A stretch of 64,000 bases of DNA from Bacteroidales bacterium (GTDB lineage Bacteria > Bacteroidota > Bacteroidia > Bacteroidales > Muribaculaceae): NCBI GenBank assembly GCA_910575545.1, contig CAJTFH010000003.1, positions 62,001 to 126,000 on the forward strand, in the 5' to 3' direction. The notes under the pieces are model-generated. The model was not told where the DNA came from. It did no database searches and worked only from the letters and a program-made list of their open reading frames with translations. The position numbers and the translations under genes are program-made. Shown piece by piece: positions 7,932 through 13,643 of the stretch; position 1 is the stretch's first letter, and the number at the start of each line of letters is the position of its first letter.

Positions 7932-8156
7932 TTATTTTGATTTAATAGATTTGGTTATTTCGGCAAAAGCGTCAGCAAACTTGTCTATATCTTCGGTATG
8001 GATAAAAACTCGTTGTCTGTTTTTTTTGCCGGGGCTACGGTCAACCGGAACCTCTGTTATAGAGATATAAGGCTGACCTTTTTTGTCTTTGTGCGCGTCA
8101 AAATAATATATACGAGTTCCGGCACTGACGCGCACTGTCTTTGTCGGTTTATTCAT
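7932..8156 (-). CDS. PUR-alpha-like DUF3276 nucleic-acid-binding protein
   Basis: 74 aa, nearly one domain. It has an opening basic strand (KTVRVSAGTRIYYFDAH), then QPYISITEVPVDRSPGKKNRQRVFIHTEDIDKFADAFAEI. The pattern YFD..........YISITE......R..VFIH.ED..KF..A matches the Bacteroidetes PUR family (DUF3276), which binds single-stranded purine-rich DNA or RNA. The chromosomal family member is usually about 100 aa, so this is a slightly short phage copy. It lies just downstream of the tRNA cluster. Confidence 0.75.
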   Translation of the reverse strand: MNKPTKTVRVSAGTRIYYFDAHKDKKGQPYISITEVPVDRSPGKKNRQRVFIHTEDIDKFADAFAEITKSIKSK

Positions 8157-8182
8157 TTTGATGATGTATTTTGATGATGTAG

Positions 8183-8260
8183 TGGTTGGTACGGGAGTCG
8201 AACCCGTCTCTCTGCGTCAGCGCGCCTCAGCAGTGTTTCAGCCATCTAAACTGACCAACC
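8183..8260 (-). tRNA. Phage tRNA, anticodon unresolved, anticodon arm too long
   Basis: 78 nt. Acceptor GGTTGGT/ACCAACC (7 perfect pairs), D-arm GTTT-AGATGGCTG-AAAC, T-arm ACGGG-TTCGACT-CCCGT. Between base 26 and the 4-base variable region lie 22 nt instead of 17. Outer pairs CTGC/GCAG close a 12-nt loop, so the arm has about 5 extra bases and no clear U33-anticodon reading. It is preceded 6 nt upstream by a hairpin with CCGGAC/GTCCGG arms. Either a tRNA with a small insertion or a degenerate one. Confidence 0.55.
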
Positions 8261-8266
8261 AAATAA

Positions 8267-8292
8267 CCGGACTATCTTCACAGACCGTCCGG
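8267..8292 (-). other. 5'-leader hairpin of a tRNA, CCGGAC arms
   Basis: Perfect 6-bp inverted repeat CCGGAC...GTCCGG with a 14-nt loop, ending 6 nt upstream (5' side, minus strand) of the tRNA at 8183-8260. The same arms (extended to CCGGACG/CGTCCGG) precede the tRNA-Thr at 9850-9928. Confidence 0.5.
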
Positions 8293-8321
8293 CGTTAATG
8301 ATATTATTCTAATTGGGGTTG

Positions 8322-8387
8322 CAGAGGCGGTGGGAGTCGAACCCACATTAACCACTATCGCGCTTGGTACCAGCGTTTACCACCCCC
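8322..8387 (-). tRNA. tRNA-like remnant lacking a full arm
   Basis: 66 nt. A good T-arm (GTGGG-TTCGACT-CCCAC) and a weak acceptor with three wobble pairs (GGGGGTG/CGCCTCT) can be drawn. The middle is only 34 nt, about 10 short of D-arm plus anticodon arm plus variable loop. It contains one hairpin (CGCT-GGTACCA-AGCG) and the 16-mer GCGATAGTGGTTAATG, which recurs in the next tRNA-like element at 9106-9121. Probably a degenerate or recombined tRNA. Confidence 0.35.
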
Positions 8388-8443
8388 ATGTGGCCGAGAT
8401 TACCCGCCCGGCTATCGGGGTTTGAAAAAAGATGATGCCACGA

Positions 8444-8501
8444 CCCTCACGGGCACTCAAAGGCATTCCAATATGATATCATTATCTTACCCTCACGGGC
8501 A
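8444..8501 (+). repeat. Direct repeat CCCTCACGGGCA, two copies
   Basis: The 12-mer CCCTCACGGGCA occurs at 8444-8455 and 8490-8501. Each copy can itself form a tiny CCC/GGG hairpin. It lies in the 359-base gap between the PUR-like gene and the 83-aa gene, which otherwise holds the two tRNA-like elements. Meaning unknown. Confidence 0.4.
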
Positions 8502-8515
8502 TTGTACCTATGTGG

Positions 8516-8767
8516 TTATTTTCTTTTTCTCATATTCCGGCAATGTCGCAATACCTGGGCGGCGTTGCAGAACCATTTGCCGTTTTGAACATTATTCGGT
8601 TTGTGAGCCTCGATTGCTCCAGCGGCAATTAGGTCCTCCAATTTTTTCACTCCTCCGACAATCTTTGCCGAGAGGTCTTTACCGAAACTCTCATCAGACA
8701 TGACAGCGAAAATATTTTCGAGCTGCGCAGCTTCGGGATTGAGTGCTTTGACTTGAAATTTCCCCAT
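8516..8767 (-). CDS. Small phage protein, unknown function
   Basis: 83 aa. Opens MGKFQVKALNPEAAQLENIFAVMSDESFGKDLSAKIVGGVKKLEDLIAAGAIEA and ends very basic (RHCRNMRKRK). A helical protein with possible RNA or DNA contact through its tail. It is 3 nt downstream of the next gene's stop, so co-transcribed. No family recognised. Confidence 0.5.
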   Translation of the reverse strand: MGKFQVKALNPEAAQLENIFAVMSDESFGKDLSAKIVGGVKKLEDLIAAGAIEAHKPNNVQNGKWFCNAAQVLRHCRNMRKRK

Positions 8768-8770
8768 AAG

Positions 8771-9061
8771 CTATGCAATTCTTAAGACAGCGACACTCTT
8801 GTTATCTCTGTCAAGTTTGGTTTTCCACTGCCGCCCCTCGTTAAGTACCTCGGGAACCATAGATGTTCCGGGTGTAGAGCGTATGGTCTGATAATTGTAG
8901 GAGTCTATGGGAAACAGAACAATGTCGCCCACTTGGAGTTTCCTGAACTCTGCGGTTACTCCTAATACCGCCCATGTCGGTGTCTTTATATCAAGGTCGG
9001 GGAAATTCTTCTTGAAAGCATCGACAATGGAGAGATTCATGTCTATTGTTTTATTTTCCAT
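8771..9061 (-). CDS. Small phage protein, unknown function
   Basis: 96 aa from the ATG at 9061 (MENKTIDMN). The frame is open to 9418, but that extension runs through a tRNA-like element and opposite another gene, so the short form is preferred; an ATG at 9040 is also possible. Features: AFKKNFPDLDIKTPTW, then RKLQVGDIVLFPIDSYNYQTIRSTPGTSMVPEVLNEGRQWKTKLDRD. The ending resembles small beta-barrel proteins that pair with DNA in phages, but no family is identified. Confidence 0.5.
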   Translation of the reverse strand: MENKTIDMNLSIVDAFKKNFPDLDIKTPTWAVLGVTAEFRKLQVGDIVLFPIDSYNYQTIRSTPGTSMVPEVLNEGRQWKTKLDRDNKSVAVLRIA

Positions 9062-9081
9062 ATCGGTAAAATTTGAATTAG

Positions 9082-9138
9082 GAACGGTGACAGGCGACGA
9101 CCCTGCATTAACCACTATCGCTTGACAGCTACACCATT
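9082..9138 (-). tRNA. Truncated tRNA-like element
   Basis: 57 nt. The acceptor AATGGTG/CACCGTT has 7 pairs (one wobble) and a T-arm-like hairpin GCAGG-GTCGTCG-CCTGT sits in the right place, but only 25 nt remain for the rest. Its flanks (GGTGTAGCT and CACCGTTCC) match those of the intact tRNA-Thr at 9850-9928. It shares GCGATAGTGGTTAATG with 8346-8361. The T-loop is not TTCRA-type, so it is probably non-functional. Confidence 0.3.
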
Positions 9139-9151
9139 CGCGGAAAATCAC

Positions 9152-9159
9152 TAACTTTG
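9152..9159 (+). promoter_or_regulatory. Promoter -7 box TAACTTTG for the rightward 111-aa gene
   Basis: TAACTTTG fits the Bacteroidetes -7 element TAnnTTTG and lies 31 nt upstream of the ATG at 9191. No TTG is found at 19-21 nt upstream, so a regulator may be needed. The leader carries a near copy of the shared motif (GACCAAACCAA, 9164-9174). Confidence 0.45.
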
Positions 9160-9190
9160 TGGTGACCAAACCAAAAATAAAATAGTGATT

Positions 9191-9526
9191 ATGAGTAGGA
9201 TTGAAAATTATCGTGTTGGCAACGAATGTCATCAACGTGAAATGTGGGATAGTTCCGACATAGCAGAACATTGTGGTATCCCTTTTGATAAGGCATATAA
9301 GCTGCACATGATAGCAAATAATGCTTGTGGCGTTGTTGGCTACGGAGATATTCGCAAAGAGGACTTCTTGGAGTTTCTTGATGAGGTGGAGGCCGCAAAA
9401 GAGCGAGTAAGGTTGCAAGACGAGGCTAATGCCGCAACAATCATTTCTGCCAGCAGTAATTTCAAGTTAGGTTTAGGCTCTCAACTGATAGGTCAGGCAC
9501 TTTCCCTTCTAAAAGGTCTTGTATAG
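9191..9526 (+). CDS. Rightward small protein inside the leftward phage operon
   Basis: 111 aa from ATG 9191 (MSRIENYRVG). The only plus-strand gene within the early region. Residues about 20-65 (MWDSSDIAEHCGIPFDKAYKLHMIANNACGVVGYGDIRKEDFLEFLDEV) read like a small winged-helix DNA-binding module with a recognition-helix-sized segment. The rest is a coiled helix (AAKERVRLQDEANAATI) and a hydrophobic tail. It has its own -7 box and ends 65 nt into the 3' end of the opposing gene. A regulator of the phage is plausible, but not shown. Confidence 0.55.
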   Translation: MSRIENYRVGNECHQREMWDSSDIAEHCGIPFDKAYKLHMIANNACGVVGYGDIRKEDFLEFLDEVEAAKERVRLQDEANAATIISASSNFKLGLGSQLIGQALSLLKGLV

Positions 9527-9827
9527 AGTAGCTAACATATTTGTCTTCCTGGCTCTTAATCTCATAGCCACCTGCACTCATATAATATGGGTATGGCAGC
9601 TTTTCAAACAGTTGCCCGGAGTATAATATTCGATTAATCTCTCGTTGAATACTCCTATCGGACATTTTCAGCCGTTTAAGATGAGGAACAATTTCATCAG
9701 CTATTGCTTTCCGTAAATCCGGAACAAACATTAACTCTTCAAGCGATGATTCTACGCGAAATGTAACCTTGACATCAGATGGGAAACACAATGCTTTACC
9801 AAAGTCAAAAGATGTTGAGATTATCAT
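9462..9827 (-). CDS. Phage protein, unknown function
   Basis: 121 aa. SDVKVTFRVESSLEELMFVPDLRKAIADEIVPHLKRLKMSDRSIQREINRILYSGQLFEKLPYPYYMSAGGYEI: a strand then a helical pair, without known motif. It lies just downstream of the tRNA-Thr gene, and its 3' end overlaps the convergent 111-aa gene by 65 nt, an arrangement that could produce antisense control between them. Confidence 0.5.
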   Translation of the reverse strand: MIISTSFDFGKALCFPSDVKVTFRVESSLEELMFVPDLRKAIADEIVPHLKRLKMSDRSIQREINRILYSGQLFEKLPYPYYMSAGGYEIKSQEDKYVSYSIQDLLEGKVPDLSVESLNLT

Positions 9828-9849
9828 AATTTCATGATTTTACGTTTGG

Positions 9850-9928
9850 GAACGGTGGGCGGATTTGAACCGCCAACCTTCTGTTTACGAAACAGACGCT
9901 CTACCAAATGATACTGAGCTACACCGTC
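9850..9928 (-). tRNA. tRNA-Thr(CGT) with an enlarged D-loop
   Basis: 79 nt. Acceptor GACGGTG/CACCGTT (one G-U), TA at 8-9, D-stem GCTC/GAGC, anticodon arm TCTGT-TTCGTAA-ACAGA with anticodon CGT, variable AGGTT, T-arm GGCGG-TTCAAAT-CCGCC. The D-loop is AGTATCATTTGGTA, 14 nt; removing ATCAT would give a normal 9-nt loop. CCA is not encoded. It lies between the 121-aa gene and the second long hairpin region. Confidence 0.85.
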
Positions 9929-9938
9929 CTATTTAGTG

Positions 9939-10107
9939 CCGGACGTTTCGCTGTAAATGTCATAGTAGCTTACCTCGTCCGGTTCTTATTGTTATTACGC
10001 AGTCCATTTACCACGGGCGGACACGACTCAACCCGCTCCCGGTCATTTTCGGCATAAGCACCGGGAGATATTTCTTATCGCGAACACGGCCTACCGTGTC
10101 GCTCATC
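9939..10107 (-). other. Hairpin-rich spacer in front of tRNA-Thr
   Basis: This 170-base stretch codes nothing I can see. It holds CCGGACG/CGTCCGG (9939-9945 with 9976-9982), CTCCCGGT/ACCGGGAG (about 10042-10073) and ACACGG/CCGTGT (about 10091-10107), all perfect. The first lies 10 nt 5' of the tRNA-Thr on the minus strand. They may be processing signals or a structured RNA of the phage tRNA transcript. Confidence 0.45.
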
Positions 10108-10188
10108 ACCGCATCGGCATCATCCATCGGGCTTGACCGCGTTATGCAGTGGAATTTCCAGACTTGTCAAGGTACTCTTCTTTGGTGG

Positions 10189-10267
10189 TGGGAGCGGCAG
10201 GATTCGAACCTGCAACCACTCACTTTCGTCAGCGAGCCTCTATCCAGTTGAGTTTATCTACACTCCC
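10189..10267 (-). tRNA. tRNA, possibly Arg(ACG), with 5-nt D-stem insertion
   Basis: 79 nt. Acceptor GGGAGTG/CGCTCCC (one wobble), T-arm GCAGG-TTCGAAT-CCTGC, variable TGGTT. The D-arm reads G-ATAAA-CTC AACTGGATA GAG: without ATAAA it would be the standard GCTCAACTGGATAGAG. The anticodon arm CTCGC-TGACGAAA-GTGAG has an 8-nt loop; ACG followed by AA suggests Arg, and GAC (Val) is an alternative. Two short GC hairpins (GGGCC/GGCCC and CCCC/GGGG, about 10269-10305) lie directly 5' of it. Confidence 0.6.
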
Positions 10268-10355
10268 GATTGCAACCCCTTTCGGGGCCGGGCCTCTCTT
10301 GGCCCTCGGCATAGCTCACTCTTGAGCGCCGTGAATTGGTTTGACTTGGGAGGGG

Positions 10356-10739
10356 TTATTCAGCGTCGAGGATTTCGACATAAGATTTGAAGATGTGGTA
10401 GACGACGAGTTTTGTTGCATCAATCACATTTAAGTCCGTGTTATCGTCTGCTTCAAAGACAGATTTGTCAGTGAACTGCTCAATCTGATAGCAGTTGAAG
10501 CGAATGAAGTTCTCGGCTTTTTTATTATCACCGGATTCAATGATGGCCTTCAGTTGGAAGAGGAGGTGATTGATTGCCGATGCTGCGGCGAGAAATACCC
10601 AAGCCTGGTTGTATGTTTCAGCATCATTCTTAATCAATGAAAGAGTGTGCTTGCTCTCTTTGAGAGATTCCTCAGCCAAGTCGATTCGCTTGTCGAGTTC
10701 GGCAGAGATTGCCGAGATTTTTTCTTGGGTTGTTGACAT
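10356..10739 (-). CDS. Phage helical protein, unknown function
   Basis: 127 aa from ATG 10739 (MSTTQEKIS); a longer form would start at 10775 inside the upstream gene. An N-terminal coiled helix (KISAISAELDKRIDLAEESLKESKHTLSLIKNDAE) precedes TYNQAWVFLAAASAINHLLFQLKAIIESGD. The pattern suggests a helical bundle. It is the second gene of the leftward early operon and precedes the tRNA cluster. Confidence 0.5.
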   Translation of the reverse strand: MSTTQEKISAISAELDKRIDLAEESLKESKHTLSLIKNDAETYNQAWVFLAAASAINHLLFQLKAIIESGDNKKAENFIRFNCYQIEQFTDKSVFEADDNTDLNVIDATKLVVYHIFKSYVEILDAE

Positions 10740-10755
10740 ATTGATTACTGTTAGT

Positions 10756-11028
10756 TTAGTCAGAGATTTCATCAAGACTTTCTGTTGTTACATACCATTC
10801 AAAGCGACATTTATTCAGTTGCTCATCGGAGAGGGAGCAGCAGTGCTTTGTTGCGTAGAAAAAGAGGGCCGGAATATCTTTACCATCCTCATCTACGATA
10901 TGGCCGAAAGAGCGGTCACGCTTTTTGAAACCGAGCTTCTTAATCTCGCTCCAAGTGGTAAGGAGTGCCGGGCAGTGGCCGCCCCAGATGGGAGCGCTGA
11001 TTTCTTTTCCGATGATTGAGGTTTTCAT
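10756..11028 (-). CDS. First gene of the leftward phage operon, unknown function
   Basis: 90 aa. MKTSIIGKEISAPIWGGHCPALLTTWSEIKKLGFKKRDRSFGHIVDEDGKDIPALFFYATKH is a compact beta-type start; the end (KCRFEWYVTTESLDEISD) is acidic. No family recognised. It is the first gene after the leftward promoter at 11107-11137, the position where phages often keep an antirepressor or host-takeover protein; that is inference from place only. Confidence 0.5.
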   Translation of the reverse strand: MKTSIIGKEISAPIWGGHCPALLTTWSEIKKLGFKKRDRSFGHIVDEDGKDIPALFFYATKHCCSLSDEQLNKCRFEWYVTTESLDEISD

Positions 11029-11106
11029 GTCTTGTTTTTTACTTGATTACGTTATGGTTATCTCAACCAAAATCACTATATTTGTGATGTTTGATTTAAG
11101 ATGATG

Positions 11107-11151
11107 CAAAGGTAATACGATTTGGTATAATATACAATACGGATTCGTGTT
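11107..11151 (-). promoter_or_regulatory. Leftward phage promoter with overlapping dyad operator
   Basis: On the minus strand TTG (11137-11135), 20-nt spacer, then TACCTTTG (11114-11107): a good Bacteroidetes promoter aimed at the early operon. An imperfect 38-bp dyad (11114-11151) covers it, with half sites AATACGATTTGGTATAATAT and, on the other strand, AACACGAATCCGTATTGTAT matching at 14 of 20. A second inverted repeat ATCAC-7-GTGAT lies at 11072-11088. This is where the divergent HTH repressor most likely binds. Confidence 0.65.
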
Positions 11152-11191
11152 ATTTTGGCGCGATTTAAGTTTTATTAACTGTTGGAGTCGT

Positions 11192-11545
11192 ATGATAGCA
11201 CGGATACAGCAACTAAAAGACCATTTTGGACTTTCAACAAGAGCCTTTGCCATAAAGTGTGGCATGAACCAACCGACCCTCGACAGGATGCTCAAGGGGA
11301 TTAATGCACTAAACCTAAACTGCGTGTCTTCAATTCTACAGTCATTCCCAGACGTGTCAGCGGAGTGGCTGATGAGGGGCGAAGGGCCGATGTTACATTC
11401 CCTCGCGGTCAATCCTGATGTAGAGAAATTAAATACACTTGTAGATACAATCACCACACTTCAAGAGACTATCAAAGCAAAATCCGAAACAATCGCAATG
11501 CTTAAAGATCGGATTACACAACTCGAAAATAAACTCAACAAATAG
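11192..11545 (+). CDS. HTH-domain phage repressor (CI-like, coiled-coil tail)
   Basis: 117 aa from ATG 11192; the upstream frame to 11147 lies in the operator region. Residues 1-60 form an XRE-type helix-turn-helix (RIQQLKDHFGLSTRAFAIKCGMNQPTLDRMLKGINALNLNCVSSILQSFPDVSAEWLMRGEGPML), the last part being the usual sentence end of phage repressors in this phylum. No S24 peptidase follows; the C-terminus is a heptad coiled coil (LNTLVDTITTLQETIKAKSETIAMLKDRITQLENKL) for oligomerisation. It faces the leftward early operon across the dyad at 11.1 kb, so it should keep lysogeny. The next gene starts 6 nt after its stop. Confidence 0.8.
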   Translation: MIARIQQLKDHFGLSTRAFAIKCGMNQPTLDRMLKGINALNLNCVSSILQSFPDVSAEWLMRGEGPMLHSLAVNPDVEKLNTLVDTITTLQETIKAKSETIAMLKDRITQLENKLNK

Positions 11546-11550
11546 TAATC

Positions 11551-12129
11551 ATGAAAACATTGCTTAGCTTAATCCTGCTATTTCTTATAAGTACGGTGGC
11601 AAATGCGGAGATAGTTGAACTCGCTAAATACCAAGATGGATTTGGCCGAGAACGAACAGTCAAATTGGTCCTGAAAGGAGACCAGCCATCGGCAGTCATT
11701 ATTCCATGCGAGAAAGATGATGGTTCGGAAGGATTCGTATATCAGCCGATTAATTATCTTTTTGCAGTGGAGAGCTACTTAAAAGAAATACACGAAAAGT
11801 ATTTAGAATGGACTCAAACAGCCATTGATAATGGAGTTAAAGAATACGAAAAAAAGTTTGGAGCCTCTGGCTATCTGTATGGATTCTTGTGGTATAACCC
11901 AGACCGTAGATACGGTTCATCTGAACTCAATGCAGTTTGGAAATACAGTCAAGACATGAATATAGTAGAGGCTACTGCAAAAGTTGTGGATAATAATGGC
12001 TCATATGAAATTGCAAATTTTAATCTGACATTTTCATGCTCCAAGGATATAGATATGCTCTTGGAATCAATCTCAGACTCAAACATTAAATCTCATACCC
12101 CAGTAACAACTGACAATTTGTTCAGATAA
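11551..12129 (+). CDS. Secreted protein expressed with the repressor
   Basis: 192 aa. Signal peptide MKTLLSLILLFLISTVANA, then EIVELAKYQDGFGRERTVKLVLKGDQPSAVIIPCEKDDGSEGFVYQP. The mature part is mixed, with a helix (ESYLKEIHEKYLEWTQTAIDNGVKEYEKKFG), and has no known motif. Starting six bases after the repressor stop, it should be made in the lysogen. Lysogeny-expressed envelope proteins often block superinfecting phages; a role in exclusion or host modification is inferred. Confidence 0.6.
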   Translation: MKTLLSLILLFLISTVANAEIVELAKYQDGFGRERTVKLVLKGDQPSAVIIPCEKDDGSEGFVYQPINYLFAVESYLKEIHEKYLEWTQTAIDNGVKEYEKKFGASGYLYGFLWYNPDRRYGSSELNAVWKYSQDMNIVEATAKVVDNNGSYEIANFNLTFSCSKDIDMLLESISDSNIKSHTPVTTDNLFR

Positions 12130-12133
12130 ACTA

Positions 12134-12172
12134 AAAACATTTCCGTAATATTGTCGTGGCGGAAATACGACC
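12134..12172 (+). terminator. Possible weak terminator or hairpin
   Basis: TTTCCG...CGGAAA inverted repeat within catttccgtaatattgtcg and the bases after it, following the secreted-protein gene. Six pairs, long loop, no strong T-run. It may be a weak stop or an mRNA 3' stem. Confidence 0.3.
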
Positions 12173-12226
12173 TATTGAAAATTCAAGATTTTTCAGTCGG
12201 TTATACAGTCTAAATATAGTTAAGAA

Positions 12227-12808
12227 ATGGATTTATCATCAATCTTTAATTGGCCTGGAATAACATTGTGCGTTAGTGCAATCTCAGCGGCGTTGTACTT
12301 CATTGAAAGAGAGATTCAACACAAGAAAACAGCTCGCTTTGATATTGCCTTGTCAAAAATATATACCCAGTTAGAACGTTTCATAGTGGCTGCAAACAAG
12401 GTACGGGTCAATATCAATACTATGCCGTTGGATTTTCTTTTGGAGAGAAAGTCCAAAGACATGGACGAATGGATAACTTACAGCATCTATGAACTGGAGA
12501 ATATGTCGCTCCTAACAGAAATGTTCTTCGCTCCAAAAGATAGAAGCTGTTTCAAACATATTGTGAGCGCTGCCATAGATTTCAAATACGAACTCCATAA
12601 AGCAGCATCTGTCCTTGATAATACATCCAAGCTATCAATCTATGATGAAGCCCGTGTCAATTTCAACAAAGAATACAGCACAGGCATGAATGGTTTAGTG
12701 GATATGATTAACAAACGACTTCTCGGCCAATGGGAATACGACCTTACAGATGTGAAATTACCCAAATTCCGATGCAGACGAGTGCAATATAAAGGACATC
12801 AACAATGA
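12227..12808 (+). CDS. Membrane-anchored protein near the lysogeny genes
   Basis: 193 aa. One N-terminal membrane helix (GITLCVSAISAALYFIE) followed by a charged cytoplasmic-type helical domain (REIQHKKTARFDIALSKIYTQLERFIVAANKVRVNIN) and a basic tail. It has the look of phage or defence-associated single-span proteins. Its last 65 nt overlap a convergent small membrane-protein gene. No family recognised. The neighbouring repressor suggests expression in the lysogen. Confidence 0.5.
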   Translation: MDLSSIFNWPGITLCVSAISAALYFIEREIQHKKTARFDIALSKIYTQLERFIVAANKVRVNINTMPLDFLLERKSKDMDEWITYSIYELENMSLLTEMFFAPKDRSCFKHIVSAAIDFKYELHKAASVLDNTSKLSIYDEARVNFNKEYSTGMNGLVDMINKRLLGQWEYDLTDVKLPKFRCRRVQYKGHQQ

Positions 12809-12941
12809 TGATGGCGATTATACTCCTCCATTCCCAATTATCTCTCCACGCTGTCATGAACATGAAGAAATTGATGAAGAAAAAGAATAAACAGGCAAAC
12901 GATACGAGTTGCCCAATAATAACGATAAGTTGCTCTGACAT
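12744..12941 (-). CDS. Small two-helix membrane protein
   Basis: 65 aa with two membrane segments (QLIVIIGQLVSFACLFFFFINFFMFM and SIIAIIIVDVLYIALVCIGIWVI) joined by TAWRDNWEWR. It has its own good promoter (12970-12999) and the shared leader motif at 12952-12964, which supports a real gene. It converges on the 193-aa gene with a 65-nt overlap. Such small phage membrane proteins can be holin-like or exclusion factors; nothing here decides. Confidence 0.5.
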   Translation of the reverse strand: MSEQLIVIIGQLVSFACLFFFFINFFMFMTAWRDNWEWRSIIAIIIVDVLYIALVCIGIWVISHL

Positions 12942-12969
12942 TGGTTGCTGCTTATTGGTTTGACATTGA

Positions 12970-12999
12970 CAAATTTACGGAAAATAAATGATATGGCAA
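12970..12999 (-). promoter_or_regulatory. Promoter of the small membrane-protein gene
   Basis: Minus strand TTG, 19-nt spacer, TAAATTTG, reading toward the ATG at 12941. The leader contains GTCAAACCAATAA (12952-12964), identical to that of the annealase gene. Confidence 0.6.
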
Positions 13000-13036
13000 T
13001 CGATTTTAGATGAGATTTGACGAAAAATAGACAGTT

Positions 13037-13630
13037 ATGTGTGCAAAGGCAAAAAGAAGTGCAATGGTGCGGGAGGCCTATAAGGATTATGAGGCCAATC
13101 TGGCTGCTGAAAAGATTGTGGACTCTCCATTTGTCGTGCAGTCGATTAAACAAAACCATCCGTCATCGCATTATGATGAGGCGTCTATAACAAGTGCCGC
13201 CCCTTTGGGGGAAATGTGTGTAGCCTGCGAGATCCGAAACATGTCTCCGTTCAACTATTCATTTTCATATAAGACGGATTGGATCGACGACCGTGTTCTG
13301 GCTCGCCTTGATGTCGGGGACGGCACGCACAATAACAGGGTGCCGGGCATACCGCTTGAAGAAACAAGTGTGCCGACGCCTCAGATCCACTTATATCGCA
13401 ATGATGGATATTTTGTGGCATACCGTATTGATGGCATTGATTATGAATCAGATGAACCGGTTAAATTTGATTATTACAAAGGTTATGAATACCTTTGTGG
13501 CAGGTTAAATATAGGATGTGAAAACCATACACCTCCGGCATTTTATTTTCAGCCTTCAGGGCGATTGAATCTCATGGTTAGTGATGCGGATCCTAATGAG
13601 GGTGTCGAGTTCCCGGCTGAGAATGAATAA
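13037..13630 (+). CDS. DUF6978-like protein, first gene of accessory cassette
   Basis: 197 aa. The central part reads FSYKTDWIDDRVLARLDVGDGTHNNRVPG, then TPQIHLYRNDGYFVAYRIDG, FDYYKGYEYLCGRLNI. The order R-L-D-(I/V)-G ... H-x-N ... P-x-I-H-(L/I)-Y-R ... F...C-x-x-x-N-I matches what I remember of DUF6978, a small family of unknown role that can lie next to DUF1828 proteins. Here a DUF1828 gene follows 13 nt later. A paired function, perhaps toxin-antitoxin or phage-related, is an inference; the family name is from memory. No signal peptide. Confidence 0.55.
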   Translation: MCAKAKRSAMVREAYKDYEANLAAEKIVDSPFVVQSIKQNHPSSHYDEASITSAAPLGEMCVACEIRNMSPFNYSFSYKTDWIDDRVLARLDVGDGTHNNRVPGIPLEETSVPTPQIHLYRNDGYFVAYRIDGIDYESDEPVKFDYYKGYEYLCGRLNIGCENHTPPAFYFQPSGRLNLMVSDADPNEGVEFPAENE

Positions 13631-13643
13631 AAAAAAGGAAGTT

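Noticed and set aside
9062-9418. N-terminal extension of the 96-aa phage gene to 9418
   Set aside because: It would cross the tRNA-like element and lie opposite the 111-aa gene and its promoter; a good ATG exists at 9061.
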